A DNA stretch of 64,000 nucleotides. It comes from Dirofilaria immitis (Eukaryota > Nematoda > Chromadorea > Rhabditida > Onchocercidae). The position numbers and the translations under genes are program-made. Shown here piece after piece: positions 14,801 to 29,160 of this stretch. Location of the stretch: NCBI GenBank assembly GCA_024305405.1, contig JAKNDB010000053.1, positions 789,339-853,338 on the forward strand. Reading direction: 5' to 3'. The first letter of the stretch is position 1. Every line of letters starts with the position of its first letter. The notes under the pieces were generated by a model that had not been told where the DNA came from, ran no database searches, and worked only from the letters and a program-made list of their open reading frames with translations.

Positions 14801-17800
14801 CAAATTTTCCCTTTTTGAAAAACCATTTATCCAAACGCCTACATATCCATTTCACGTCGCTAAACTTGCGTCATATCTGTTTATAAATTATTCTATGAAA
14901 TAAATGTTCAAAAAAATTATTTCATTTATATCATACTAAAAAATAAAAAAATAAAATGTTATATATTAAATTTGAATTTGTATTAGAAATTAAATTTAAA
15001 TTATGAATTATATATATATGCAATGTCAATAAATATTAATTAATTAATTTAGTATAAAAGGCCATAAGTTGCATAAGTAAGTTCGAAAAAATACGAAGTA
15101 AACTTTAAATTAGAAATTCTAATTTATTTTTTAAAGTATAATTTAATTTTCTATTTTCTCTATTCGTTTTCATTTACGACATTACTTTGTTTTTTTTATA
15201 TAAAAATTTGATAAGTTAAAAATAAAACAAAAAGAAAAAATGAGATCAAAATCAATGTATATTTGAAGAACGTTAGAATTTCTAAAATAAAAAAAAATCA
15301 AAAAAGAAATCTTATATTTATCACTTTAATCAATTGATAAGAGATAAAATACACCTAAAAATTGAAAAAAAAAGAAAAAGCAAAAATGAATTTGTGGTGG
15401 AAGAAGAAAAAGAAATGAGAAAGTTTTTAGAAAAATTTTATGAATAATATAATGAGGCTTATTTTTATAAAAGAAAAAAATGCAAAATTTGCCGAAATTT
15501 TATTGGTATTTTATTCGATTGGCCCATTAAGATGAAACATATGATAGGCATAATTATTTATCACTATTATTATAATAGTGATAATAATCATTATTTAGAA
15601 GTTTAAAAAATAATAAATAAATGCAATCATCATCAATCATACCAATCATATTATGTATCAAGAATGATAAGAATAAATTAGTAGATAGTTATTGTCTAAT
15701 TAATTATTAATTATAAGTTGAAAATGATAAAAAATAAGTGAATCAATTCTCCATTTTTTTGCGTTTATTTACAATTTTTTTTATTATTTAAGTTTTTATT
15801 ATCAAAATTTATTAAGAAATTCAATTTTCTTTTTTTTTTTGCTTACATAAAAGGCATAAATTATCATTTCATACCATTTATTTATATTTATTTATTTATT
15901 TGTTTATCAATTCTCTCTCTCTCTTTCTTTATCTCTCTCTTTCTCTTACTCTCTCTCTTATTTTCTTTATTTAATATTAAATATTTCATTTCTTTACAAA
16001 AATATTATATTATGCTAAATATTTATCAATCAAGTGTCTATTTATCAATTCAATATTGCATTTCCTTCTTTCTCTTTCTCTCCCTCTCTTTTCCTCACTC
16101 TCTCTCTTTCTCTCTCTCTTCCTCTTGTTTTCATCGCTAAATATTTATCAATGAAAATTTTCAAATTTTGTGCTAATTTCAATAACTATTAAAGAAAAAA
16201 AAAAGGCAAAATTGAATTTGTTGATGAAATTGTCGGAATTTTCATAGCAATAAAAAGCACTTTAGCTTAATCTTATTTATGTAGTTTTAGATTTCTTTTC
16301 CTATTTTATTTTCATCAATTTCTTTTTCTTTTCTTTCCTCATCTTATTTTTTATTTAAATATTAATTATTTGAGCAATATGATAAGAAAAATACTGCATA
16401 TAATTAAGAATATGATATACATATAGATAGATAGACGGATAGATAGATGAATACATAAATATAAAAGTTTGTATAATTTATAGATGCAATTAGACTAATT
16501 TTTTTTTCAATAACACTTCATTCCTTTTGATATTTCTTAGTTGATAAAAAGAAAAAATGAATTTTACAATGTAATCATCAAATTTTTCAATTGCAAAAAT
16601 ACTTCAATATAAAACTTCTTCATTTGAAGTATATTTCAATAAGTATTTTTGCACTAAATTCATTCAAAAAAAAAAAAAAACCGAAGAAAGGAAAAAAAAA
16701 GAAAGTTTTAAATAAGCTATGAATTCTAATAGATATTATTCATTTAAGTGTATTTATATTGAAAAAAATTTGAAATAGAAAAATCATGCAACAATCATTT
16801 TATTTTATATGTATATAAACTAAACTTCTATCACTAAAAATTTTTATCTAATCATTTTGTTAACACATACACATACATACAAAAAAAAAAGAAAAGGGAA
16901 GCAAACGAAAAAGAATTTTTAATTTTTTTTTAATATTTTAGTGAAAATATTTAATTTTATTTGAATATAATAAAATATATAAGATTTTTGAATTTTTCAA
17001 TTTCAATTATTTTATGCAAAATATTTGCATATATTTAAAATGAATTAATTTAAAAGAATTGAATGAGAAAAAGTAATAATAATAATAATGATAATAATGA
17101 TAATTTATGCATAAGAAAAATGATAATTGATAGTAATTTATAAACAATAATGGAAATGAAAAAATGAATTAAACAAAAAAGAATGATTGGCATAAAATAA
17201 AACATTTTATTGTAATCAAAATTGAAAGTAACTTTAATTTAATTTTTTCATAAAATTTTGAAACATTTAAATTACAATGTAAGAGTTGTGGAATTAAAAT
17301 AAATTTTATAAATAGTTGAAAAAAATGCTATTTATCATTATCATCAAAGTTTATATATTATCAATAAGTTAAAAAGGAAAAATAAAGCGAAAGATTTTGA
17401 TAAAAATTGTAATAAATTTTGATTGTAAAATTTTGTCCTTTTCTTTTATCTTAAAATTAGTATTTTAAAAAGGAAGAGGAAAAGAATGAAAGAAAAATTT
17501 TGTAATTATTGATAAAAATCCATTAGCAATTTTATAATATTCAATATAATGCATAAATATTAGAATGCTTGAAAGGATGAAATGATACAAGCCTTATCGT
17601 TGAAATATCAAAAAGAGCCAAAGAAATACTGGACATTAATCATCAATGAATGCGATAAATCGAAGCCAAGAAATTTACGAGGAAATTTGATCAAGTTCTT
17701 TTTCATTACAAATTGCACAATCAATTCTTGCAATTCTATTATTTTGTTTTATTTTTCTTTCCACTCCTATCTTTCAATTTTTCTCCCCTTATTTTTTCCG

Positions 17801-20800
17801 ATTTTTCTATTACAATAAAACAACGAGAAGATTGCTATCGTTTAGCATTTAGTATTAAAAAAAAGTAATATGCGAAATGTTAGAAAATTCGAGATTGATA
17901 ATGTGATCAAATAATTATTGATAAAGCAATCAATAACTATTATATTATATGTTTATATAATATTATAATATCAGCTAAGAAAAGTTATTTAGATATTTCA
18001 GGCTCGTTTTTATTTAAAATATCAATATCTAATTATATATCATAAATCAATCACACATTATCAAATTATTGCTTAATTATTTCAATTCATTTCAGTTTGA
18101 TTTTTCTTTCGTTTACACATTTCAATTTAATTACTTATCTCATTGCATAACAAACAAAAACAATTATTGGTTGTGAAGAAAATTATCAATCAATAACTGA
18201 TATTATCATTATCATATGAAATAAAAAAATATATTAATCATTATTGGTCTGATAAGAATTTTAAGACAGATAGCAGTCATTGATTATAGTCAATTTAGTA
18301 GAAGTTCATCATCTAATTGCAATAGTTAATTATTCATTAAATGGATAATAATTTTATAATTATGCTAATTAAATTAATTCCTGTATTATTGAAAATGCTT
18401 AATACTTTTCCTTTTTTTCGTTGCAATTATTTCAACAAAAAAAAATTTTTCTTCAACAGAAAATTTTGTACTGAGAAATCAAATTTAACAAACAAAAATA
18501 TATTGTAGTAGTAGTAGCAACAGGAGTAGATGTATAAGTATACCGTAGTAATAGTATTATATTGAATAAAATTATACAGTAATAATAGTTTCTTTAATTG
18601 ATACTTGTAAAAAAATTTTTTCATTGATTATTATGAAATTACTGTTATTAAATTTAAGAAAATATAAATTAAACGCAAGGAATTCAGTGCAAATAAAATT
18701 TACTAAATTTATAAATTAATTTTTTATCATTTTCTTTCCCTTTTGTTTTGCTTTATCGATAAATGCTTCCAAAATTTATGCATATCATATGATTACGTTA
18801 CATAATTGTATCACGTAATCATATCATGTAATAATTGCAAATGATAATAATTTCTAATACATTACAATGAATGAAATATTGAAAATATGAAATTAAATTA
18901 ATTAATCATATCATTTCGAGTAATATTTTCTTCATTATTACTGTTATTTATTTAAAATACAATTTTTTTTGCTTAAATTAAAAGTAAAAAAATTTTATTA
19001 AATTTAAAAATTTTATGAAAAACAGCAATATATGTATATATTATTTTATTTATCAAATATTGCTCAAAATATTTAATAAATAATATAATCTTTGGATGAG
19101 TAGAAAATTTTATTTAACAAAAATTTCATCTGATAAATCTATCAACGAATTATTATTAATTAATTTCATTTATTGTAAATATTATGCATCGTTTCGAAAT
19201 TTTAAAATCGATTTTGATTTCAAATTGATTTCAGAATAATTAAATTATTCAACTTAATAATTTCCTATTAAAATTTAATCAATGCACAAGTATATGCACA
19301 TATATTGTGGCGTTATATTGAACTGTAATTTACATGAGAATAAAAGCTTCGAAATAAATTTCTAACTTTATAAAAAGTTTTTTTATTTTTAACAGCTTAT
19401 CATAGCATGTGTAGGAGTATATTCAATAAATTTTTATCAACATAATGTGAAATTCCAATAATTTATTTAAATAATTCCCTTCTATGATCACCAAATATAA
19501 GACAAATTTTTAATTGGAAAAAAAGAATCATTTATTAAGCAATGTAAAAATGGAAATATGTTAAATCAAAAATGAAATCGAATTGATTATCCTGATAATA
19601 AGAGAAAACTTTATAAATTGATTATAATTATTTATTATCAATAGCAGGAAATTATTATTATTATTGCTTATCATTATTGCGATTATTTTTGTTATTATTC
19701 ATTATCATTATCATTATTAAGAAATCAAATTAAAATAATATCGGGAATGTACTTTTATTATTTGGTGATTTCATAACTTCTTAATGTTGTTACTGATTTT
19801 TAGAAATTACGGATATGAGGTGATTTCATAACTTCTTAATGTTGTTACTGATTTTTAGAAATTACGGATATGATTAAAGCATCACGTGATTACGTTACAC
19901 AATTGTATCACGTCATCATATCACGTAATAATCGTATTAATTAATTAAGTATTACTTTAATGTAAATTAATTATATGAAAAAAAATTTCTATATTTTACT
20001 TATAAAGTAGATGCATACAATTTGTTTACACTTATTTAAGCATTGATTTTTTTTTGATAAAACTTTTTGCGTATATTATTGACATGTCATCGTGTAATGA
20101 TAAAATTATTAATGCAGCCTCATGATATGTAAACAAGTAAATAGCTATAGGCTGCTTTACATAGATCTATATGAATTATAAGCCTAGCAATTAAATGAAA
20201 AAGTTTGACATTGATCTAATGGATGAAGATTAATGATATTTGTTTTTCTTTTTGATTGCAGTTATTATAATAATTATCCATGTGTTCCAGAAAAAAAAAG
20301 AAAGATAAAATAAAGCCTAATTTGTTTATCAGTCAATCATTAATTAGTGATTAATTAATGATTATCAGTCAAAACAAATAATTGATTAGAAATCAATAAA
20401 ATAATAATAAAAAAGAGTAATTTTGGCGAGAAAAAAGAAAGAAAAAATATATAAATAAGAATAATATAATAATAGAAAAAGTAAAATGAAGTATAAAATA
20501 TTGGAATGAAATAAAACAAATTACCAAATTATAAAAAAATGAGATAACAAAATATGAAACGAATTTGATTGCAATTATTAATTAATCCTCACCTACCGAT
20601 AAGATAAAACAAATAAACAAAAAAAATAAATAAATATGTTTATCAATGATTATTTTCGAAATATTATTTGCCTATTCTTTTTTCAATTTTTTAAAAAGAA
20701 CATAATGAAATTTTAAATGTAATATTTTATTGCAAAATTACATCCCACAACAATTTAATTAAAATAACGAAAAAAAAATAACGAAAAGCAATTTTAAAAT

Positions 20801-23800
20801 AACGAAAAGCAATGAAATATAAAAAAAAAATAAAATTACATGCATCATTTTAAGGTTTAACAAATTTTCATTTCTTTTTTCAAAATAATTAAAAATTATA
20901 CGTAAAATAATTTCAGATTAATTTATACATTTGATTACTTTATATTTTATATAAATCATCTATTATAGTAAATGATAAAACGATAGAATGATAAAATGAT
21001 AAATAATTATAGTAAATCATAAAACGACAGAATGATAAATCAATTTTTTTTTAAATAAAATTTTAAATAAATTTCTTTCGTTTTTATTCATTCTTTTTTT
21101 AGAAAAAAATTTAGTGAATTCTTTTTGATGAAACTTATTAGAATTTTCATTTTCTTTTTCAATTACACTTACACTTTTCGTTATTTTAAAAATTTCTCAA
21201 TACAATAATATATATTATGTATGACATCATCATATATGATAAGTTGAAAATTTTAATTAAAATCAAATTAATCAAATTCCATTGAAGGAAAAAAAAGAAG
21301 GAAAATTACATATTATATAATATCGATAGAATTCATTGGGAATAATAGTACCTAAGTTTTTAATTGTTTCAATGTTGAAGCAAAAAAATCACAAAAATTG
21401 TTAAATTTTAGAAAAATCACTTCCTTGATTACCGATCCGATAAGACTCGATTTCAGCAAGACATTAAAAACAGCTTGATTATCGTTCAATATGGCTTGAT
21501 TTCAACAAGATATTAAAAATGATCTTGATTATTAAACCAATATGGCTTGATTTCAACAGGATATTAAAAATGATCTTGATTATTAAACCAATATGGCTTG
21601 ATTTCAACAGGATATTAAAAATGATCTTGATTATTAAACCAATATGGCTTGATTTCAGCAAAATATTAGAAATGATCTAAATCAATTGCTGCATATGATA
21701 CGATATGATATATAGATTGAATAATGAGGATGATTGAAGTGAAAATTTTACACTTCAGATGAATTTTTTATTTAGAAAAAATAACGAATATTCTTTAAAA
21801 TATTCTATTTAAATCAGATTCAATCAAGATTATTTTAATAAACAATCGAAGAATAATTAGAAATTGTGAAAGTGAATATGAATAAAAATTTTTACTAATA
21901 CAAGTATAAATTTATTAATCGAATAATTCTTTTTTCTCTTTTATTTTCTTATTTATTTAAAGAAAAAAGGTGAAAATAGAATGAAAGAGTGAGAGATTTA
22001 TTTATTTTTATAGTTTTGAAATAATAATTTCATTATTTATTCGTTAAAAAAAATAAATTTCTAATGAAGAATTGCATTATTATCTAAAAGCTTAATTCAT
22101 ACTTCCTAAAAGCATCATTTTTTATTTAATTAAATTCTAATTATTTATTTAGTTGTAAAATTCAAATGAGCAAATTTTATCAATTCAATTTTTTTCAATG
22201 ATAAAATTAAAAAAATAGAAGCTAAAGTGGAAAAAGAGATAGATAAGATTAATTATTTAAAAAAAAAAGAAAAAATTATATTATCAAAAAAAGGAAAGAA
22301 AAGAAGGAAACAAATTTTTGGAAATAATTTCAAAATTTTATATTTTTATTTTAGGCAAAATTATTATTTTAAAACATACTTATCTATTATTTTATAAAAT
22401 TAGAAGATCTTTTTTTTTGTCTCAAAAAGAAATCTAAAATTGACAGAATAAATGGAAAAAAATTAATTATATTAAATTGACATTTCATCAAATTATTACA
22501 TTTCAATAACAGAAACAAATTATTTAAGTTGATAGGCTAAAATTAATGCGTAATTTAATTTGAAAAAAATACGATAATGATAATAATAATGATAATGATA
22601 AGAACAAAACAACGATAACAATGATGCTAAAAGAAGAAATGTGTCTAATGAAGATGCATGTACTCTTCTTTTTCCTTTCCATTCTTTTTTTACTTTTTTT
22701 TTATTTTTTAGGACGAATTTCAGGAAAAAGAAAAACGAGATAGAAAAGCAAAGAATGATAATATCATTTGCTTATATATCAAATCAATAATATACTGATG
22801 TTGAAGAAGAAACTGATGGTAAAAGTTCGAAATGACTGATGAATGTCGTAAATTTCTCTATAAATTCATAATTTTTTTTCTATTCTCAAAACGAAATAAT
22901 AAAAATAAATTTTTTTGAAAAAAAGAGTGAAAGGCAAAAAATTCTTTTGCTTAAAAATTTTGAAAATTTTATTTTTTTCAAAAAAATTTTATTCCTAAAA
23001 ATTGATTGATTATATTGATAAAAATTTTGATATAAATTATTTGAAAAGTATTAAAAAATCATGTGTAATTTTTCATCTAGTTATTCATTTAGTGATAAGA
23101 GATTTGCTGAATGAAAGTTTAAAATTGATAAATTGATTAAACAACGATTGATGAAAAGCTTTTATTGTAGTGGATTATAATTTTTATATTGTTAAATTTA
23201 AAAGAAGAAATTATGATACTTCATGCATTATTTTCCATCTAGTTATTCATTTAGTGATAAGAGATTTGTTGAATGAAAATTTAAAATTGATAAATTGATT
23301 AAACAACGATTGATGAAAGACTGTTATCGTAGTGAATCATAATATTTAAAGCAATTGCAAGAATTATATAAGAATTATTAATTTTTACTTTGATTTAAAA
23401 TAATATATTTTTATTTCCTTAATAATAGCAGAAATATCATAATTGATAATTATTATTTGTTTATTGTTTACATTTTTCTCATCTGTCAAAATAAAAAGAA
23501 AAAAAAGAAACAATGCCAGTGATATTATCAGTAACATATGATCATCAATTAATCGTAGTAAAGAGCTTTTTTGAAATTTGATTTAATTTATTTCTTTTAA
23601 TAATTCTCATAAAATAAATAATAAATTTGAAAAAAAATGAACATAAATTAGATGAATAAATTAAGGCATATAATAAATTTTTTTTCAAATTTATTTTATA
23701 AAATATTTAAGCAAAAATGTTCAATTTTTAATATTCAAATTTCTTATTATTATAATTATTGCTCGCTCGTTAATCGTAATTTCCAATTTGTAGAATAATT

Positions 23801-26800
23801 TTAACTTAATCACAATTTTATATTTTAAATAAATATTTTAATAAAAATTTAAATTCCAATATATTTGTGAAAATTTTTCCCGAATACTTCAAGTAAGGCA
23901 CTTTAAAAATTTCATAATTGAAAGTTTCAAATTTGTGAGCTAAAAAAAAAAAAAATAATAATAAATAAGCAAATAAATGAATGAACGAACATTAGATGGT
24001 TTATGATCAGTTGAAAGTGGTATAGCAGTACCAGTGATATCACATGCAACCGCACGAGAATCACCAACATTTATAACAGTTAAGAAACGATTACGCTCTA
24101 ACATTACTGAAATCAACGTAGAACCTGAAATCAATTGATCTATTTTAAGTTTATGATTGTAACGAAATGATTAATATCATAGGAATTTATATTGTAATTT
24201 ATATCATAATTTAAAAATGTACTTTTTCTTTCATCGAGAAATAGATGATTAGTTATTAATATAGAATAAATTCATAGATCGTTTAATATATTAATTCTAA
24301 CGCAAAAAAAAATAATAATAATAATTACTATTTTACAATTTTTTTTTAATGCATATTTTTAGGAATAGTTGAGAAATATTTAATTAAAAGTATTGATGTT
24401 TAAGATTAACATTTAAATAAGCATTAGCTATAAATATAAAATAATTAAAAATTCATTTTTAATATTTGTTTATGAAAAAATAATTCATTTCAAATATTAT
24501 TGTATTTATCAAATTTTTCTTTTTTTTTTTTGGTAATACAAAAATATTTCAGAAAACAAAAGTTTAAGTTGTTTTTCATATAAACATAGGATAAAAGTTT
24601 TCATTTTGAATAGATAAACTTTTATCATTTATATCTATTGGTGAAATTATGAACTGATCTGTAGGATTTGATTTGGGAATTCAGTAATTAAAATAATAAG
24701 TTTTTATTCAATGTCAACTTATTTATTATCTTATATGCAACTTTTCATTGAACCAAATTTGTTTATTTATATTTCATTATGCAAAAATAAACAAAAATGA
24801 TTTTTAAATTTTTAATAATCATATTGTAAGCATAGAGAGAAATGTGCTATTGTTAAATTATGCATTTAATTTACAGTATATTATAAAAAATAAATATCAA
24901 AATAATAAAATGTCGATGAAATAATCAAAAATCATTAATTGTTTCTTTTTGAATTTATTTGAATTGTTTGTTATGAAATTAAACATTCACAATAAAATAA
25001 ACAATTTTTGAAATTAAAAAAAAAAAGAAAAGAATGTGTTGATTTCATTTGTATCAAAATTATATCAAAATTTATGCAATTTTTAGAATAACATAGATCA
25101 TTTGTTCGTATCAAATTTCTCGTTTCTCGAATTAAATAATGGCTATTTGCAAAGTTTTATTTTAAAGATTTAAATTAAAATGATACAAAGCAATGATAAT
25201 TGTAATAATATACCTGTTAGTAAATTCATAGATGGATGTAACTTTAGAATTTCATCGTCGATATTATGCACTTCTGTTATTATTGCCTAAATATATGATC
25301 GTTTAGCATTATTAATTTTCATTTTTGCTTTTAACTAAAAAAGAAACTACGATATATATTCTTTCTTTCCGGTAGAAGAATTTAATTTGTCTAATCTATC
25401 ATCGAAAGATATTAATTTAAATTTCGTACATTTTATCAGATTTCATACTTCTAAGCATCCACTATTAATGGCGCAAATATGCTTATTATTTGTAATTAAT
25501 TTTATTTTACATAGTAAAATATATTTTTAGTAAAATTTTCAATATTCTTGAAATTTCATTCTACGACATATTTAGCTCTGCTAGTTTGAATCGAAGTAAT
25601 TATTATTCAAATAAATTTTGGTAAAAATAAAAAGTTCGCTAAATTCGGTTACCTATTTTTGTGTTTATTAAAATTAATAATTTTTTTTCCAAAATTAAAA
25701 AATAAAAGATTTTTATGAAACGAAAAGGTAATGAAAAGAAATTGCTAATTTGTTTCTAAAAATAAAATCAGTTTTTCCATTAATTTTATGTAATCATTTC
25801 TCCATCTAATACATTCATTTATGCATTCTTATCACATATATATTATATAACATTAAGAATCGGTACAATTATCGCTACTTTGGATAATCTCTAGCGTTTT
25901 TTTTGAAAATTCTTAAAATAATCCGCTAAGGAAGCAATTTAGTAAAAATTCGAATTCGTTTTAGAAATTTGAAAGAAAAAAATCAAATGATCTCAAATTA
26001 GTAGCATTTGAATATTTGTTAGAAATAATATGATATGAGCAATGAATAATATTATATTTTATCTTTATTTTTAAAATAAAAGATTTCTATGAAAATTATA
26101 TATTTTATTATCAACTTATATTGATTTTATCATTTTATTAAAACTGTAAATAATTATTTAGCTGATAAAATATATGATGAAAATTTTCTTAATAAAGCAT
26201 ACCTCAATGAAACGTTCATTAGAATGACCCGTCAAACTCGGCGGATAATATTCAGAACTTCTACGTAATAGCCGTCGTCGTATTGCTTCTGAGAAGTGTT
26301 CTTCCAGATACTGTGATACGAACTAAAATATCTATCATCTAATTTATTCAAGCAAAACAATAGTGCAAATGGTAGCATAATTAAATAAGTGTAGTAAAAT
26401 CCGGTAATGTTTTGAGTAAGTTTTATCTTAAAATTATCACAATATGTACTATTAATTCTGATCCTTGATCTCATATTATATAGTTAAAACTATACAATAT
26501 ATTTTTTTGTATCAGTTATTATCAAATGCAAAAATATATATTTGTTTTAATAATTATTCTACAGTAAATATAAATGTTAAATGAAATGAGAAAGCAATAT
26601 GCATATGAATGAATTTGAAATATAATATTTTTTCATTTCGCTAAATGAACAATTTGATATGTTCATAAAATATATTCAAAAAAAAAAGTTAGATTTTTTT
26701 AATTTAAATTTTATAAATTAAATTAGTTTAAATAACACATTTACAAAAATCAAATATATTTTATTTTATTAAATTGCTAAATTGGGAAATGCTAATTTGC

Positions 26801-28628
26801 ATCAAAGGAAAGACATATATATTGTAAAGAATTAGGAATGAAGAAATTAAGTTTAAAATAAAAGTTTGTTAAATTGGATTTTTAAGTTAAACGATTTAGA
26901 GTAAGCTATATCATCAATAACTTTGCATCACTGTAAATCTACTACATAAACATTGCACTCTCATAATCAATTATTGCTCAACTTGTACACAAAACCGGGA
27001 CGACATGCTATCCTTATTAATTCTTTTCTTTGGATCGATCACTGATCGGTGTTGCTTCCGTATTTCTGTGCATTAATAAACATCTTTTAACATATGTGCA
27101 GAATTTTGACTATATTAAGATTTCTCTTCATATATTGAAACTTCTGGGAGATTCTAGAATATTAAAAGTATTGCATGATATATTGTTTGTAAATAAATTT
27201 CACAATTTTACTTGCATGTTGTAAAATAAAATACAAATTACCGGGCCTCCATGTCCATCAAAAATACTGAACATTACAAGATTATGATGTGGATCGTTTA
27301 GATAATGCATGCGATCTTCCATATATGGACGATTACCTCGGCTTGCGTAAAATGTCCATTTTTGATGCTTCCAACGCCAATTTCCACCAGCTAAATTTTA
27401 TTTTATTTTTTTTTTTATTGTAGAAGATATATATATATTCAAACTATGGTATAAAATATATTGGATAATTATAAATTAATTCGATTTGCTAATTACTTAA
27501 TTACGATTATTTAAATATGAATTTATTATTACTACCAAAGCAATGTTGTTAGTTTGAGCCGAAGAGTTTTATATTTAAATTTAACTTACGATATTTTGGT
27601 ATATCAGTAAGACCAAATTTAACTAATTTTGGTGGATAATATTTATTTTGATTAATTAATGTAAAAGATTCCAAATTTTTTCCACGTATGAATAAATGAC
27701 AATATCCTATCATCCATCTTGTATACAATAAAATTATGCCAGTTGCTGCTGAAATTAAATTTGGTTAAAATTTGATTTTTTTAATTTAAATTTTAAATTA
27801 ATTATTCCTCTGTTTGATACTATTCGAAAGCTTATGAAAAAAAGCAGATAATAAGATGCAAAAATCATTGATAACTGTTAAATGAGAAAAATTAAATAAT
27901 GATAAATTTTAAAAAGTAGCAAATATAATAACTATATTGTAAATCAAATTTCTTTTTCAGATATTACAAATTATCGATATATTTTGATCTAATTAATTTA
28001 CTAATTGAAAATTTCACTAAAATCATCGCTTGCTTCCTTATGTCATTCAAAAGATTATAAGAATAATTAAATAAACTTTGCTATGAAAAGATGATCGTAT
28101 AAATTAAATTATCCATATCATTGTTAATTATTGCTTATGAATATTTTATTTTTAATAAATTTTATTACAGAGAAAATTTTTGAAAAGATTATTTAATTTT
28201 CTATTAAATATCTAGCCATATCATTGTATAATTATTATAAAAATTGTCTATCGATTGTCTGATATTAAAATATTGGCCTTTTTTTTAAATCAGCGAATGA
28301 AAAAATGATCAATTTTGATTGATTCTTCTGATTAGATTATTCGGATCATTCAGGTTAACATATATTTCATTAAAATACGTATCTATATTTCATCGCACTT
28401 GTTCTGCTACAATTAATCTATTGCTTTTACCATATAACATATATCTGTTTAGATTAAGTTTACCCATAAAATTTTGTCTGAAATTATTAGTTAAATATGC
28501 ATTGATCAATCTCGAAAAGTGTATAAAAATAAAATCTCACCGAATAAAACGATAATTTCAAAACGAGAAATAAACAACCAGAAGAAATGCGACATAGAGG
28601 AGAAAGTAGATACTGTTGAAAGTACCAT
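7078..28628 (-). CDS. PPM1L-like PP2C serine/threonine phosphatase, 9 exons, 359 aa
   Basis: Metal-dependent protein phosphatase with an N-terminal membrane anchor. Exons in coding order: 28628-28541, 27748-27590, 27390-27242, 26322-26203, 25286-25214, 24124-23991, 12625-12537, 7721-7536, 7159-7078 (TAG); every junction keeps phase. Residues about 14-50 are hydrophobic, as in PPM1L, which is an ER membrane protein. The PP2C domain shows all the usual motifs: RGNRPYMEDR (metal ligands about E107, D108), FDGHGG (D127), VGDSRAV (217-222), SVSRAFGD (268-275), ASDGFWD (D308, D312) and a final EDN (D349). The length almost equals vertebrate PPM1L (about 360 aa). Likely substrates, by analogy, are stress-kinase pathway components. 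The coding parts are intact, but introns 6 (11.4 kb) and 7 (4.8 kb) are very large. The stop lies 370 bp before the GPCR start. Confidence 0.95.
7722..12536 (-). other. Intron 7 of the PP2C gene, 4.8 kb, AT-rich
   Basis: Non-coding AT-rich sequence. It holds a degenerate repeat of a gataagttttagtaga-type unit at about 8585-8765, followed directly by an (AT)n run at 8768-8804. A (CT)n stretch lies near 11236-11253. No supported gene is seen on either strand. Confidence 0.8.
8585..8804. repeat. Degenerate purine-rich tandem repeat followed by (AT)n
   Basis: About six irregular copies of an aatgataagttttagtagaaaaaagagataa-like unit of roughly 30-36 bp run into about 18 AT dinucleotides. The antisense reads as low-complexity Leu/Ile/Phe and is not a protein. 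Confidence 0.8.
15912..16128. repeat. CT-rich polypyrimidine blocks
   Basis: Two simple-sequence blocks made almost only of C and T on the plus strand (about 15912-15966 and 16068-16128), separated by ordinary AT-rich DNA, inside the long PP2C intron. Confidence 0.85.
18791..19932. repeat. Dispersed pair of a 45-bp imperfect-palindrome element
   Basis: Copies at 18791-18835 and 19888-19932 share gattacgttaca.aattgtatcacgt.atcatatca.gtaataat. Within each copy gattacgt and acgtmatc form inverted arms around aattg. The roughly 1.1 kb between them is ordinary intron and includes the 55-bp tandem pair. A short mobile-element relic or terminal repeats is possible; no transposase is visible. Confidence 0.7.
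19764..19873. repeat. Tandem pair, 55-bp unit
   Basis: The unit starting ggtgatttcataacttctt occurs at 19764-19818 and again at 19819-19873 with no visible difference. Confidence 0.9.
21441..21690. repeat. 51-bp minisatellite, about five copies
   Basis: Units start at 21441 (diverged), 21490, 21541, 21592 and 21643 (diverged at its 3' end). The core is tatggcttgatttcaacagg plus a 31-bp tail. Because 51 is divisible by 3 the array is open on the minus strand and gives a 17-residue repeating peptide, but it sits in an intron and has no other sign of coding. Confidence 0.9.
23074..23318. repeat. 83-bp direct repeat, two copies
   Basis: Positions 23074-23156 and 23236-23318 match over about 83 bp (catctagttattcatttag... 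to ...cgattgatgaaa) with only a few substitutions, 162 bp apart, just upstream on the plus strand of the PP2C GDSRAV exon. Confidence 0.85.
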
Positions 28629-28996
28629 TTTTTTTTTTTTCTCTTACGCCAATATCATATCACAATTATCTATAATGAAAGAATAAATTTATTCATTCTA
28701 AAAAATATATAATAAATAAGAAACAAAATTATCATTTATAATACATAAATCTAATAAAATTGATTTTTTTTATTTATAAAAATTTTATTCATAATATAAC
28801 ATATACATAAATATATATATATGAATAATACCAATTTATTTTAACAATTAAAGCAAATGTATGAAGTAGAAAAAATTTGTTAAGATAATTTGAAATGGAC
28901 TAAAAAAAATATTGATAAAGAGAAAACGAAGGAAATAGTTTTGTATTTTGTTTTAAAATTTTTGATATGAAATACTAAAACAAGCATTTTTTTGTC

Positions 28997-29160
28997 GATT
29001 TATTTCATTCATAATCATGATATATATACATGTAAATAATAAGATTTATTTCATTTATAATCATGATATATATATAAATAATGAGATTTATTTCATTCAT
29101 AATCATAATATATATATATAAGTGATAAGATTTATTTCATTCATAATCATGGTAGATATC
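28997..29160. repeat. Four tandem copies of a 41-46 bp unit
   Basis: Units beginning gatttatttcatt start at 28997, 29043, 29084 and 29129. Each contains cataatcatgatatatata followed by a variable TA stretch, which explains the variable period. Confidence 0.8.

Larger units (their letters stand above)
12626..23990 (-). other. Intron 6 of the PP2C gene, 11.4 kb, with minisatellites
   Basis: It separates the exon ending DHKPSN from the one starting ENERKR, both in phase 0. The content is AT-rich with several separate repeats: pyrimidine-rich blocks at about 15912-15966 and 16068-16128, a duplicated 45-bp palindromic element (18791, 19888), a 55-bp tandem pair (19764-19873), a 51-bp minisatellite (21441-21690) and an 83-bp direct repeat (23074, 23236). 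Two stop-free segments (17582-17818 plus; 14418-14855 minus) have no recognisable domain. I see no convincing nested gene. Confidence 0.8.

Noticed and set aside
14418..14855. Longest stop-free ORF in the window (145 codons, minus strand)
   Set aside because: It contains a Tyr-rich run from a simple repeat and otherwise Lys/Phe/Ile-rich sequence expected from AT-rich DNA; no domain, and it lies in an intron. The first 50 codons look slightly better but have no partner exon.
17582..17818. Plus-strand ORF of 78 codons inside the long PP2C intron
   Set aside because: Its first 38 codons look protein-like, but no family is recognised, there is no phase-matched exon, and the second half is low-complexity.
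21441..21690. CRISPR-like array
   Set aside because: The repeats are contiguous 51-bp units without distinct spacers; it is a eukaryotic minisatellite.
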